Translations under genes and position numbers: made by a program
Shown here: one piece after another, positions 1 to 7,087 of the stretch
How positions within the stretch are numbered: position 1 is the stretch's first letter
Layout of the letters: every line of letters begins with the position of its first letter
Notes under the pieces: model-generated
Seen by the model: the letters and a program-made list of their open reading frames with translations, nothing else
What the model was told of the DNA's origin: nothing
Databases searched by the model: none
DNA from: Myxococcales bacterium
GTDB taxonomy: Bacteria; Myxococcota_A; Polyangia; Polyangiales; Houyiibacteriaceae
Assembly: GCA_030622585.1 (NCBI GenBank)
Contig: JAUXFZ010000016.1
Coordinates: 1 to 13,403 of the forward strand
Direction of reading: 5' to 3'
DNA: 13,403 nucleotides

Positions 1-32
1 CGCGAAGCTCGGCCGCTCGAGCCGGTGAGAAA

Positions 33-63
33 TTGGGATGAGCTTCGCCGTAGGGCGTATAAG
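33..63 (+). promoter_or_regulatory. Possible sigma-70-like promoter of the small lipoprotein gene
   Basis: A TATAAG hexamer at 58-63 matches the -10 consensus at five of six positions. A weaker TTGGGA at 33-38 could be the -35, but the spacer is 19 bases, longer than the usual 17. Transcription would begin near base 70, shortly before the AGGAGGG ribosome site at 79-85. This rests on consensus matching only, in a genome whose own promoter consensus is unknown. Confidence 0.25.
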
Positions 64-89
64 TGAGGCAAGCGCGATAGGAGGGTCCC

Positions 90-422
90 TTGCCGAGAGC
101 CTTGCTTCCGATCATGACCGCGTTGACGTGCGTTGCTGTGGCAGCCGGCTGCCAGCGCGAACACGCGGCCCCTACTCCGAGTCGTCACGCCCCCGAGCAA
201 ACGACAGTCATCCTGGGGGCGCCACCCACATCGCGAGGCGCCGAACCCCGGCCTGCCGAGTTTCCGAAATCGCGAGCTCCCAAGCCCGCCATGTCGATGC
301 CGCCTACCGAGAATGTCGTCGATGCGCCGGCATCGACCCCCCCTGCTGCGCCGGCGCCCGTGGCCCCGAGCAGAGCTCCTTCTCAGTACCGGGACGGCTG
401 CGGTAGGCCCCTCGTGGCTTAG
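90..422 (+). CDS. Small Pro/Ala-rich lipoprotein of unknown function
   Basis: The predicted 110-residue protein starts at TTG. This start is chosen because a strong ribosome site, AGGAGGG at 79-85, lies 4 bases upstream; an in-frame ATG at 114 has no comparable site. The N-terminus is a lipoprotein signal: an Arg at residue 3, a hydrophobic core, then VAAGC with the would-be lipidated Cys at residue 21. The mature part is low-complexity, rich in Pro, Ala, Arg and Ser, with no recognisable domain or catalytic motif; it looks like a flexible, envelope-tethered linker peptide. It lies 89 bases before the TetR gene on the same strand, with the TetR operator in between, so it is probably a separate unit. 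The family is not recognised. The signal peptide and ribosome site make it more credible than composition alone; it could still be a degenerate gene. Confidence 0.6.
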   Translation: MPRALLPIMTALTCVAVAAGCQREHAAPTPSRHAPEQTTVILGAPPTSRGAEPRPAEFPKSRAPKPAMSMPPTENVVDAPASTPPAAPAPVAPSRAPSQYRDGCGRPLVA

Positions 423-470
423 CGGTTCCTGCGTTTTGGCTGCACCGGAAGAGTTCGCCTTGTCTTTTGT

Positions 471-506
471 CTACCATTTGGTAGGCATCTGACGACCGTT
501 TGGTAG
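471..506 (+). promoter_or_regulatory. Tandem palindromic operator upstream of the TetR gene
   Basis: The perfect inverted repeat CTACCA-TT-TGGTAG occupies 471-484. A second copy at 493-506, CGACCGTTTGGTAG, matches it at 12 of 14 positions and keeps the ACC/GGT core. The copies start 22 bases apart, about two helical turns, so two regulator dimers could bind the same DNA face. The second copy includes the GGTAGGG that serves as the ribosome site of the TetR gene, so binding there would also block initiation. TetR-family repressors commonly bind such short palindromes next to their own gene. Assignment to this TetR is inferred from position and symmetry. Confidence 0.6.
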
Positions 507-511
507 GGACG

Positions 512-1120
512 ATGGATGTACGCACGCAGATTCTGACCCAGGCGAGCCGGCTGTTCGCGGCGCGGGGGTACGACGGGACCTCGGTGCAGGAGATTGCGGA
601 CGCCGTCGGGATCCGAAAGCCGAGCCTCCTCTATCACTTCAACTCGAAGGATGAGCTTCGCGAAAACGTGCTTGCCGAGATGCTTGCTCACTGGAACGCC
701 GTGTTGCCTGGCCTCTTGTTGAAGGCGTCCACCGAAGAGCGGTTCGATGCGACGATGGAAGCGCTCAGCGAGTTCTTCATCGAGGACCCGGACCGGGCGC
801 GACTCTTTCTTCGGGAGACGCTCGATCGGCCGCAGCAGATGCAGGCCATGCTCGCGCAGTTCGTACAGCCCTGGGTTGAGCTGCTGGGTGACCAGCTCGA
901 CCGCGCCAAGGAGCAAGGGTTGGTGCGACCTGACGTCGACCCTCAGGCGTACGCGGTCGAGGTGATCACCATGGCGGTCGCGGGGACTGCCGTCATCGAC
1001 ACGCTGCAAGTGATTCTGCCGGACGACCCGGCCCGAGGTGGCACGCGCAAGCGGCACGCGCGTGAGCTGATCCGCATTGCGCGATCGAGCCTCTACACAG
1101 AGAACGAAGGCGAGAACTAA
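512..1120 (+). CDS. TetR/AcrR-family transcriptional regulator
   Basis: This is a 202-residue one-component repressor. The N-terminal third has the TetR DNA-binding signature: a first helix with LFAARGYDGTSV, then the helix-turn-helix around residues 24-43 (IADAVGIRKPSLLYHF). A helical ligand-binding and dimerisation region of ordinary length follows. The ATG at 512 is chosen over a TTG at 500 because the TTG lies inside the second operator copy and lacks a ribosome site, while GGTAGGG precedes the ATG at short spacing. The gene ends 2 bases before an acyl-CoA dehydrogenase ATG, so the two are almost certainly co-transcribed. By analogy with TetR regulators of fatty-acid degradation, the inducer may be an acyl-CoA or related acid; that is inference. 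The tandem palindrome just upstream suggests autoregulation. The family call is secure; the ligand is unknown. Confidence 0.93.
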   Translation: MDVRTQILTQASRLFAARGYDGTSVQEIADAVGIRKPSLLYHFNSKDELRENVLAEMLAHWNAVLPGLLLKASTEERFDATMEALSEFFIEDPDRARLFLRETLDRPQQMQAMLAQFVQPWVELLGDQLDRAKEQGLVRPDVDPQAYAVEVITMAVAGTAVIDTLQVILPDDPARGGTRKRHARELIRIARSSLYTENEGEN

Positions 1121-1122
1121 AC

Positions 1123-3051
1123 ATGGCCAATTTCTTCAAAGACAACGACGACCTTCAGTACTACTTCGACAAGGGCGTCGACTGGGAGTCGCTGGTTCGG
1201 ATCACCGAGCACGACTTCGCTGATGCAGACGGCGAAGGCTTCAGCACGACCGACGAGGCAGTGGGTTTTTACCGAGACATCATGGAGATGTTCGGGCAGT
1301 TCACCGCCGAGGAGATCAAGCCCTACGAGAGAGAAATCGACGAGAAGGGCGTAGAGTTCGTCGACGGCGAGGTGGTCTTTCCCGAGCGGCTTGCCGGAAT
1401 CTTCGAAAAGATAAAGGACCTCGACCTTCATGGGCTTCCGATTCCTCGGGAGCTCGGCGGGATGAACGCGCCGATGATGGTCTACTTCATGAACAGTGAG
1501 TTGATGGCGCGAGCCGACGTGTCTACGATGGGGCACCACGGTTTCCACGCGGGCATGGCGATGGGCGCGCTGGTGTTCTCGGCTCTCGAGGGGAGCTCGA
1601 AGGTCGATCCGAAGACCGGCCGAATCAACGAGACTCGCTGGAGGACGATGATCGAAGAGATCGCGGCGGGTGAGGCCTGGGGATGCATGGACATCACCGA
1701 GCCCGATGCGGGATCGGACATGGCGGCGCTTCGGGCTGTCGGCGAGCAGGACGACGACGGAAACTGGTACGTGACGGGCGAGAAAATTTTCATCACATCG
1801 GGCCACGGCAAATACCATTTCGTCGTCGCGCGCACCGAGGATGGCGACGCCGACGACCCCACGGGTGGCCTCAACGCCCTCTCGATGTTCCTAGTGCCGA
1901 CCTACGAGGAAGACGCGGAAGGCAATCGAACGCGCATCGTGCAGCTGAGTCGCGTCGAGGAGAAGCTAGGGCATCACGGCTCGGCAACGTGCGGGCTCGT
2001 GTTCGACAAGGCGCCTGCGGAGCTCGTCGGCAAACGGGGCGAGGGTTTCAAGTACATGCTGACCCTGATGAACAACGCGCGCTTGGGCGTCGGCTTCGAG
2101 TGCCTCGGCCTCAGCGAGTCCGCCTACCGAGCGGCGGCCGAGTACGCCGCCGACCGCGGCTCGATGGGCAAGACGATCGACCGTCACGAGATGATCGCGG
2201 ATTACCTCGAGACGATGCAGACCGAGATTCAGGGTATTCGCGCGATGGCGGTCACCGCTGCTTTTCACGAGGAAATGGCGCAGAAGCTGGCACTGGCGAT
2301 TCGCTACGGGGACCTCGACGAGGACGCCAACGAGCAAATGACACGGCTCATGAAGTCGCATCAAAGAAAATCACGCCGCATCACGCCCCTCCTCAAGTAC
2401 TTCGGCGCCGAGAAGTCTGTCGAACATGCGAGGACGTCGCTGCAGATCCACGGGGGCAACGGCTACACCACCGAGTACATCCCGGAGAAACTGCTCCGCG
2501 ACGCGCTCGTGATGCCGATCTACGAGGGCACGAGCCAGATTCAGGCGCTCATGGCGATGAAGGATACGCTCGGTGCGATCATCCAGAACCCGCAGGGGTT
2601 CGTTCGGCGCATGGCGCAGGCGCGTTGGCGCTCCTTGTCGAGCCGCAACCCACTCGAGCGGCGTGTCGCGCAGCTGCAGTCGCTGTCATTCGGCGCGCAG
2701 CAGCACCTCGTCTTGAAGACCGCAGGCGCCAAGATGAAGGGACTACGCGGGAAACCGATGGGCGCGTGGTCCGATGAGCTCACCAAGAACTGGGATCCGA
2801 AGCGCGACTTCGCATACGCGATGCTGCACGCCGAGAGACTGATTCAGCTTCTCGGGGAAACCACGATCGCAGAGCTCTTGCTCGATCAGACGAAGAAACA
2901 CCCCGAGCGAGCCGATGTCTTGGAGCGGCACCTCGAACGGGCCGAGCCGAGAGCGCGCTACCTGCACGACCAAATCACGACCACCGGCCAGCGCCTGCTA
3001 GAGAAGCTCTCCCCGGCGGGGAGTGAGGCGACGAGCCAAGCCGCGGAGTGA
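1123..3051 (+). CDS. Acyl-CoA dehydrogenase, long form with C-terminal extension
   Basis: This 642-residue cytoplasmic flavoenzyme is predicted to introduce the alpha,beta double bond in acyl-CoA and pass electrons to electron-transfer flavoprotein. The flavin and substrate motifs are clear: DITEPDAGSDM near residues 190-200, FITSG around 223-227, and RTSLQIHGGNGYT in the C-terminal catalytic domain. The catalytic-base Glu of the MCAD-like class is E468 in IYEGTSQIQ. Short-chain and medium-chain enzymes have about 380-400 residues. The extra N-terminal segment and the roughly 160 residues after the active-site Glu match the long FadE/DmdC-like subfamily with an additional C-terminal domain. 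It follows the TetR gene by 2 bases, with GAAGG at 1106-1110 and further GA-rich sequence as possible ribosome site. Likely controlled by that regulator. Substrate chain length cannot be read from the sequence. Confidence 0.95.
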   Translation: MANFFKDNDDLQYYFDKGVDWESLVRITEHDFADADGEGFSTTDEAVGFYRDIMEMFGQFTAEEIKPYEREIDEKGVEFVDGEVVFPERLAGIFEKIKDLDLHGLPIPRELGGMNAPMMVYFMNSELMARADVSTMGHHGFHAGMAMGALVFSALEGSSKVDPKTGRINETRWRTMIEEIAAGEAWGCMDITEPDAGSDMAALRAVGEQDDDGNWYVTGEKIFITSGHGKYHFVVARTEDGDADDPTGGLNALSMFLVPTYEEDAEGNRTRIVQLSRVEEKLGHHGSATCGLVFDKAPAELVGKRGEGFKYMLTLMNNARLGVGFECLGLSESAYRAAAEYAADRGSMGKTIDRHEMIADYLETMQTEIQGIRAMAVTAAFHEEMAQKLALAIRYGDLDEDANEQMTRLMKSHQRKSRRITPLLKYFGAEKSVEHARTSLQIHGGNGYTTEYIPEKLLRDALVMPIYEGTSQIQALMAMKDTLGAIIQNPQGFVRRMAQARWRSLSSRNPLERRVAQLQSLSFGAQQHLVLKTAGAKMKGLRGKPMGAWSDELTKNWDPKRDFAYAMLHAERLIQLLGETTIAELLLDQTKKHPERADVLERHLERAEPRARYLHDQITTTGQRLLEKLSPAGSEATSQAAE

Positions 3052-3059
3052 GCGAGCCG

Positions 3060-4055
3060 CTAGTACCAATCGTTGGCTAGGTACCACTCGTGAGTGCGGC
3101 GGATACCCTCGGCAATGTTGATTTCCGCCGAGAAGCCAAAGTCGGTGCGCGCTGCGTCGCCTACGCAGGTCCAGGCCTGCTGTGCGCCCATCTTTGCTTT
3201 CTGCAGGTTCAGGAGCCTCGGCTTCTTGTCGATCCGCGAAGCCAGCTCACCTCCAAGGGCTGCCGCCGTCACAAACAGCTCGGGCAAGTCGAGTGTCCGC
3301 ACGCGGCGATCCACGACTCGCACGACCTCGGATTGGAACTGTTCCCAGGTAACCTGTTCGTCACTGGTCAGGAAATATCCTTTACCAGCGCTGCTCTCGT
3401 CCTGCGCCGCCATCAGAGTCCCGCGAACGCAATCATCCACGTAGATCAAAGACATGCATCGATCGCGATTGCCGAAGAACACGTTCCAACCCATCTGCCC
3501 GCTCTTGAACAGGTTGAAGTAATCGACGTCGCCTGGACCGTAAACACCCGACGGCCGCACGATGGTCCAGGGCACACCGCCGGACTCCTCTTCGACGACT
3601 CGTTCCGCTTCCAGTTTGCTCTCCCCGTAGTGCTCGATGGGCCGCGGGGGGTCGGCCTCGCGATGAGGCGCGGAGGTCGCGGACGGTCCGTACGACGTCA
3701 GCGACGACACCAACACGAAGCGCTTCGTGCCTGGATGCTCACGGCGAACGGCCGCGAGTAGATTGCGGGTGGGCATGACGTTGCCGAGCCGGAAACTCTC
3801 GTACGAGGTGCCCTTCGTCACGCCTGCCACATGGAGGACGTAGTCCGGCCGTTCCGCGCTCATGATCCGTTCGAGATCGGCGACCACCGCGTAGTCGGCC
3901 TCCACTGAACGACCCGCCTGCGAAGGCGGCGAACCCGGGCGCCGAATCGCAACGACATCGGACCCCGTCGCGAGTAGCTCGTCACGCAGCCGGCTTCCGA
4001 TGAAGCCGCTCGCCCCCGTAATGAGCACCTTGCCATCTAGCTTAGGCGTTGCCAT
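3060..4055 (-). CDS. NAD(P)-dependent epimerase/dehydratase, extended SDR family
   Basis: The 331-residue protein has an N-terminal Rossmann fold with the extended-SDR nucleotide motif TGASGFIG at residues 13-20. The catalytic Ser region is LVSSLTSYG (115-123). The YxxxK pair is Y143 and K147 in HYGESK, and RPSGVYGPGD follows at 167-176, as in the UDP-sugar epimerase/dehydratase and 3-beta-hydroxysteroid dehydrogenase-like branches. Length is normal for the family. The likely role is oxidation, reduction or epimerisation of a nucleotide sugar, sterol or other hydroxylated substrate; the sequence does not decide which. Its stop lies 8 bases from the acyl-CoA dehydrogenase stop (convergent), and its start is 78 bases from a divergent aldehyde dehydrogenase. 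No strong ribosome site is seen before the ATG. Family assignment is firm; substrate is unknown. Confidence 0.93.
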   Translation of the reverse strand: MATPKLDGKVLITGASGFIGSRLRDELLATGSDVVAIRRPGSPPSQAGRSVEADYAVVADLERIMSAERPDYVLHVAGVTKGTSYESFRLGNVMPTRNLLAAVRREHPGTKRFVLVSSLTSYGPSATSAPHREADPPRPIEHYGESKLEAERVVEEESGGVPWTIVRPSGVYGPGDVDYFNLFKSGQMGWNVFFGNRDRCMSLIYVDDCVRGTLMAAQDESSAGKGYFLTSDEQVTWEQFQSEVVRVVDRRVRTLDLPELFVTAAALGGELASRIDKKPRLLNLQKAKMGAQQAWTCVGDAARTDFGFSAEINIAEGIRRTHEWYLANDWY

Positions 4056-4110
4056 CGGCTCGTCGTGCCTTGTGCGCGACCGATGTGCAAGCCCGGATTG
4101 ACGCAGCCCA

Positions 4111-4132
4111 GATGGTGAGAAACGCTACCATC
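4111..4132. promoter_or_regulatory. Inverted repeat in the divergent SDR/aldehyde dehydrogenase intergenic region
   Basis: GATGGT at 4111-4116 and ACCATC at 4127-4132 form a perfect 6-base inverted repeat with a 10-base spacer, ending one base before the aldehyde dehydrogenase ATG. A TTGACG at 4098-4103 could be a -35 for the rightward gene, but no convincing -10 follows. The position suits a shared operator for the two divergent genes. CTACCAT at 4125-4131 also equals the left half of the TetR operator at 471. A repeat of this size can occur by chance. Confidence 0.3.
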
Positions 4133-4133
4133 C

Positions 4134-5528
4134 ATGACTAAGAGCTTCCGAACGATTTCGCCTGTGGATGGAAGCGTCGTTTTCGAGCGCGCTCTCGATG
4201 GAGCGGATGAGGTCGAGCGGGTTCTAACCAGCGCCGACGAGGCCTTTGAGACATGGCGACAGGTCGACCTCGCAGAGCGGTGCACGATGGTCCGCCGCTT
4301 TGTGGAGCTGGCTGTGCACGAAACCGATGCAGTGTCGCAAGAACTCACGATGCAGATGGGGCGCCCGGTGCGCGACGGCAGCGGAGAGATCGGCGGCTGG
4401 CTTCTGCGGGGACGAACGATGGTCGACCTCGCTCCTCAGGCGCTGGCCGACATCGAGCTGGAGGAACTCGACGGGTTCACACGGTTCATCCAGCGCGAGC
4501 CACTCGGCGTCGTCTTTGTGGTCGCCCCTTGGAACTACCCGTGGCTGACCGCCGTCAACGCCTTGGTACCAGCGCTCGTCGCCGGCAACACGGTGGTGCT
4601 CAAGCACTCGGAGCAAACCCCGCTCGTTGCCGAACGGATCGGAAGGGCGGCGAAGGAAGCCGGCCTGCCCGACGGAGTGCTCCAAGTCCTCTATCTCGAT
4701 CATGGAGGGGTCGCGGACGTGATCGCCGACCCGCGTGTCGCATTCGTCGCGTTCACGGGATCGGTCGACGGTGGCCACGCAATCCAGCGAGCGGCGTCGA
4801 AGCGTTTCATCGGCGCCGCGCTGGAGCTTGGCGGCAAGGACCCCGCGTATGTCTGTAGCGACGCCGACATCGCCCGCTCGGCTGCCAACCTCGTCGACGG
4901 ATCTTTCTACAACGCGGGGCAGTCCTGCTGCGGTATCGAACGCATCTACGTCCACCAAGACGTGTATGAGAACTTCCTCGAGGCCTTCGTCGCCACCGCC
5001 AACGAGCTCCTCCTCGGAGACCCGCGCGAGGCGTCGACGACGCTTGGTCCAGTGGTTCGGGTTCGTAACGCCGAAGGCATCCAGGCACAGCTCGACGAAG
5101 CCATCGCGGCCGGCGCCCGCCCTCTCCTCGACCCGGGCCATTTCACAGAAACCCAACGCGGTCTGCCCTACATGGCGCCGCAAGCTCTGGTCGACGTCGA
5201 TCACTCGATGCGCATCATGAGCGAGGAAACGTTCGGTCCAGCGGTCGGCATCATGCAGGTTCGAGATGACGCCGAGGCGATCGCGCTGATGAACGACAGC
5301 GCGTACGGGCTAACCGCGTCCGTGTGGACCAACGACCTCGAACGTGCGCAACAGGTCGGCGCGCATGTCGCAACCGGCACCTGGTTCATGAACCGATGTG
5401 ACTACCTCGACCCGGAGCTTGCATGGGTGGGCGTCAAAGACTCGGGTCGCGGATGCAGCCTCTCGACTCTCGGTTACGCCCAGCTGACACGGCCGAAGTC
5501 GTTCCATCTCCGCCATACGCCGGGATAG
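4134..5528 (+). CDS. NAD(P)-dependent aldehyde dehydrogenase
   Basis: The 464-residue protein belongs to the aldehyde dehydrogenase superfamily and is predicted to oxidise an aldehyde to the acid in the cytoplasm. All key residues are present. N134 in PWNYPW is the oxyanion-hole Asn. FTGS at 207-210 is the cofactor-binding turn. E231 in ELGGKDP is the general base. C265 in NAGQSC is the catalytic nucleophile, placed 34 residues after the Glu as in well-studied members. EETFGP near residue 364 completes the cofactor site. Length is slightly below the roughly 480-500 of betaine and retinal enzymes and close to the succinate-semialdehyde type, but the substrate cannot be fixed. The gene is divergent from the SDR and 38 bases before the ABC transporter. 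The ribosome site is weak. Conversion of an aldehyde from lipid or sterol breakdown is a contextual guess. Confidence 0.94.
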   Translation: MTKSFRTISPVDGSVVFERALDGADEVERVLTSADEAFETWRQVDLAERCTMVRRFVELAVHETDAVSQELTMQMGRPVRDGSGEIGGWLLRGRTMVDLAPQALADIELEELDGFTRFIQREPLGVVFVVAPWNYPWLTAVNALVPALVAGNTVVLKHSEQTPLVAERIGRAAKEAGLPDGVLQVLYLDHGGVADVIADPRVAFVAFTGSVDGGHAIQRAASKRFIGAALELGGKDPAYVCSDADIARSAANLVDGSFYNAGQSCCGIERIYVHQDVYENFLEAFVATANELLLGDPREASTTLGPVVRVRNAEGIQAQLDEAIAAGARPLLDPGHFTETQRGLPYMAPQALVDVDHSMRIMSEETFGPAVGIMQVRDDAEAIALMNDSAYGLTASVWTNDLERAQQVGAHVATGTWFMNRCDYLDPELAWVGVKDSGRGCSLSTLGYAQLTRPKSFHLRHTPG

Positions 5529-5552
5529 CCTGGTCATCACTGGTCAGGTCGC

Positions 5553-5558
5553 TATAGT
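5553..5558 (+). promoter_or_regulatory. Possible -10 element of the ABC transporter genes
   Basis: TATAGT matches the -10 consensus at five of six positions and lies 8 bases before the ATPase ATG, so a transcript from it would be nearly leaderless. No good -35 is found, and no clear ribosome site precedes the ATG. A direct repeat TGGTCA at 5531-5536 and 5541-5546, one helical turn apart, sits where an activator could replace the -35. This is weak evidence; the genes may simply be read through from the aldehyde dehydrogenase. Confidence 0.22.
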
Positions 5559-5566
5559 CCGGCGCG

Positions 5567-6310
5567 ATGAAACCGCCGGTGCTCCGCTGCCGCCATGTGA
5601 CGAAGCGCTACGGGAACTTCACGGCGCTCCAGGATCTATCGCTCGAGGTCTACGAGGGCGAGATCTTCGCGTTGCTCGGCCCGAACGGCGCCGGCAAATC
5701 CACGTTGATCCACTGCATCACGGGGCTCGCGAAGCAGAGTAGCGGCAGCATCGAAGTCCTCGGCTTCGACACGATCCGCGACTTTCGTACGACGCGCCGG
5801 TTGGTGGGGCTGGTTCCGCAGGAGATCAACTACGACCCTTTCTTCACGCCGCTCGAAAGCCTGACGATTCAGATGGGGCTCATGGGCGTCGAGCCGAGTC
5901 GCGAGCGAGCCGACACCCTTCTCAAGACGTTTGCGCTCGACGACAAGCGCGATGCGTACACGCGCACGCTGTCTGGCGGCATGAAGCGGCGACTTTTGGT
6001 GGCCAAGTCACTCGTCCACGAGCCTCGGCTGCTGTTTCTCGACGAGCCTACCGCCGGCGTGGACGTCGAGCTGCGTCGCGAGCTCTGGCAAGAGGTCGAA
6101 GGACTACGCGCGGCAGGGACCACGATCGTGCTGACCACCCACTACATCGAAGAGGCGGAACGGCTCGCAGACCGCATCGGCATCCTGCACAAGGGGGAGC
6201 TCCTTCTGGTCGAAAGCCGGAGCAGCCTGATGGGACGGCACGATGGGCGCTCGCTCGAAGAAATCTACTTGGAGCTCATCCGCAAAGCGGACGGGAGGCC
6301 CGACGCGTGA
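5567..6310 (+). CDS. ABC transporter ATP-binding protein (ABC-2 exporter type)
   Basis: This is the 247-residue cytoplasmic ATPase of an exporter. Motifs occur in the standard order: Walker A GPNGAGKST (38-46), Q-loop Gln85, signature LSGGM (135-139), Walker B LLFLDE (155-160) followed by PTAGVD, and switch His192 in TTHY. The LSGGMKRR signature, PTAGVD D-loop and short C-terminus are typical of the CcmA/YadG-like ATPases that pair with single-domain ABC-2 permeases. The gene overlaps the permease by the 4 bases GTGA, meaning translational coupling and equal production of the two subunits. The cargo cannot be read from the ATPase; lipids, polysaccharides or drugs are possible for this class. 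It follows the aldehyde dehydrogenase by 38 bases on the same strand. Confidence 0.96.
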   Translation: MKPPVLRCRHVTKRYGNFTALQDLSLEVYEGEIFALLGPNGAGKSTLIHCITGLAKQSSGSIEVLGFDTIRDFRTTRRLVGLVPQEINYDPFFTPLESLTIQMGLMGVEPSRERADTLLKTFALDDKRDAYTRTLSGGMKRRLLVAKSLVHEPRLLFLDEPTAGVDVELRRELWQEVEGLRAAGTTIVLTTHYIEEAERLADRIGILHKGELLLVESRSSLMGRHDGRSLEEIYLELIRKADGRPDA

Positions 6311-7068
6311 ACACGATCGCCCTCAAGACGCTCTTCATCAAAGAGATTCGCCGGTTCAGCAAAGTATGGTTGCAGACGGTGCTGAGCCCACTGGTCACGA
6401 CGAGTCTCTATATCTTGGTTTTCGGAGTAGCGCTTGGCTCCCGATTGCGCGAGATCTCGGGCGTACCCTACATTCAGTTCGTGGTCCCGGGCCTGGTGAT
6501 GATGACGATGGTGCGCGACTCCTTCATGAATACCTCCTCGAGCCTGTTCCAGTCGAAGATCAACGGAACGATCATCGACATCTTGGTGGCGCCCATAGGG
6601 GCGTTCGAGATGCTTCTGGCGTACGTCGGGGCTGCCATGATCCGGGCCGTGATCGTCGGCTCACTCGTGTATCTCGTGGCGCTGTCGTTTACTTGGTTTC
6701 CACTGCACCACATCGGCTGGACGGTTTTCTTCACTGTCTTCGTGACCGCAACGCTCGCTCTGTTGGGAATCATCGCGGCGCTTTGGGCCGAGAAGTTCGA
6801 TCACCTCGCGATCTTCCCGAACTTCATCTTGCTCCCGCTGGCCTTCCTCGGCGGCGTCTTCTACTCGATCGATCTCCTCCCGGAGCCGTGGCAGACCGTA
6901 AGCCGCTTCAACCCACTCCTCTACATGATCAACGGGCTTCGATACGGCTTCCTTGGGGTGTCCGACGTGCCTCCCGTCACGAGCGCGGGCGTCGTTCTCC
7001 TATCATTCTTCGTCCTCCTCGGAGCGGCGAGCGCGCTGCTCCGCAGTGGCTACAACCTGCGAAGTTAG
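6307..7068 (+). CDS. ABC-2 type transporter permease
   Basis: The predicted 253-residue inner-membrane permease partners the ATPase encoded immediately upstream. It starts at GTG within a 4-base overlap of the ATPase stop. Six hydrophobic segments can be drawn at about 24-45, 57-75, 104-126, 138-162, 168-188 and 225-245. The amphipathic N-terminus before the first segment (IKEIRRFSKVW) is normal for ABC-2 permeases. The GGVFYSIDLLP stretch and the NPLLYMINGLRYG block (about 182-214) correspond to the conserved C-terminal ABC-2 signature of the YadH-like branch. Two of these subunits would pair with two ATPases. Exported substrate unknown. A Ser/Thr kinase gene begins 19 bases after its stop and may share the transcript. 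Confidence 0.94.
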   Translation: MNTIALKTLFIKEIRRFSKVWLQTVLSPLVTTSLYILVFGVALGSRLREISGVPYIQFVVPGLVMMTMVRDSFMNTSSSLFQSKINGTIIDILVAPIGAFEMLLAYVGAAMIRAVIVGSLVYLVALSFTWFPLHHIGWTVFFTVFVTATLALLGIIAALWAEKFDHLAIFPNFILLPLAFLGGVFYSIDLLPEPWQTVSRFNPLLYMINGLRYGFLGVSDVPPVTSAGVVLLSFFVLLGAASALLRSGYNLRS

Positions 7069-7087
7069 TCATCATGGGCTTGCAGAC

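Noticed and set aside
500..511. TTG start four codons upstream for the TetR regulator
   Set aside because: It lies inside the second operator copy and has no ribosome site; ATG 512 is preceded by GGTAGGG.
1683..2777. A 364-codon plus-strand frame inside the acyl-CoA dehydrogenase gene
   Set aside because: It is a frame-shifted, Arg/Gly/His-rich shadow of the acyl-CoA dehydrogenase, whose own frame keeps every motif.
3009..3023. Hairpin CTCCCC-GGC-GGGGAG near the end of the acyl-CoA dehydrogenase gene as a terminator
   Set aside because: It has a 6-pair GC stem but lies within the coding sequence with no T run on either strand, so it does not meet the criteria for an intrinsic terminator.
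4224..5204. A 326-codon minus-strand frame inside the aldehyde dehydrogenase gene
   Set aside because: It lies opposite an intact enzyme with all catalytic residues and shows no domain of its own, so it is a codon-bias shadow.
6953..7087. Upstream extension of the kinase reading frame by 45 codons
   Set aside because: It would overlap the permease gene by more than 100 bases with unlikely composition; ATG 7088 gives a normal N-terminus before the first membrane segment.
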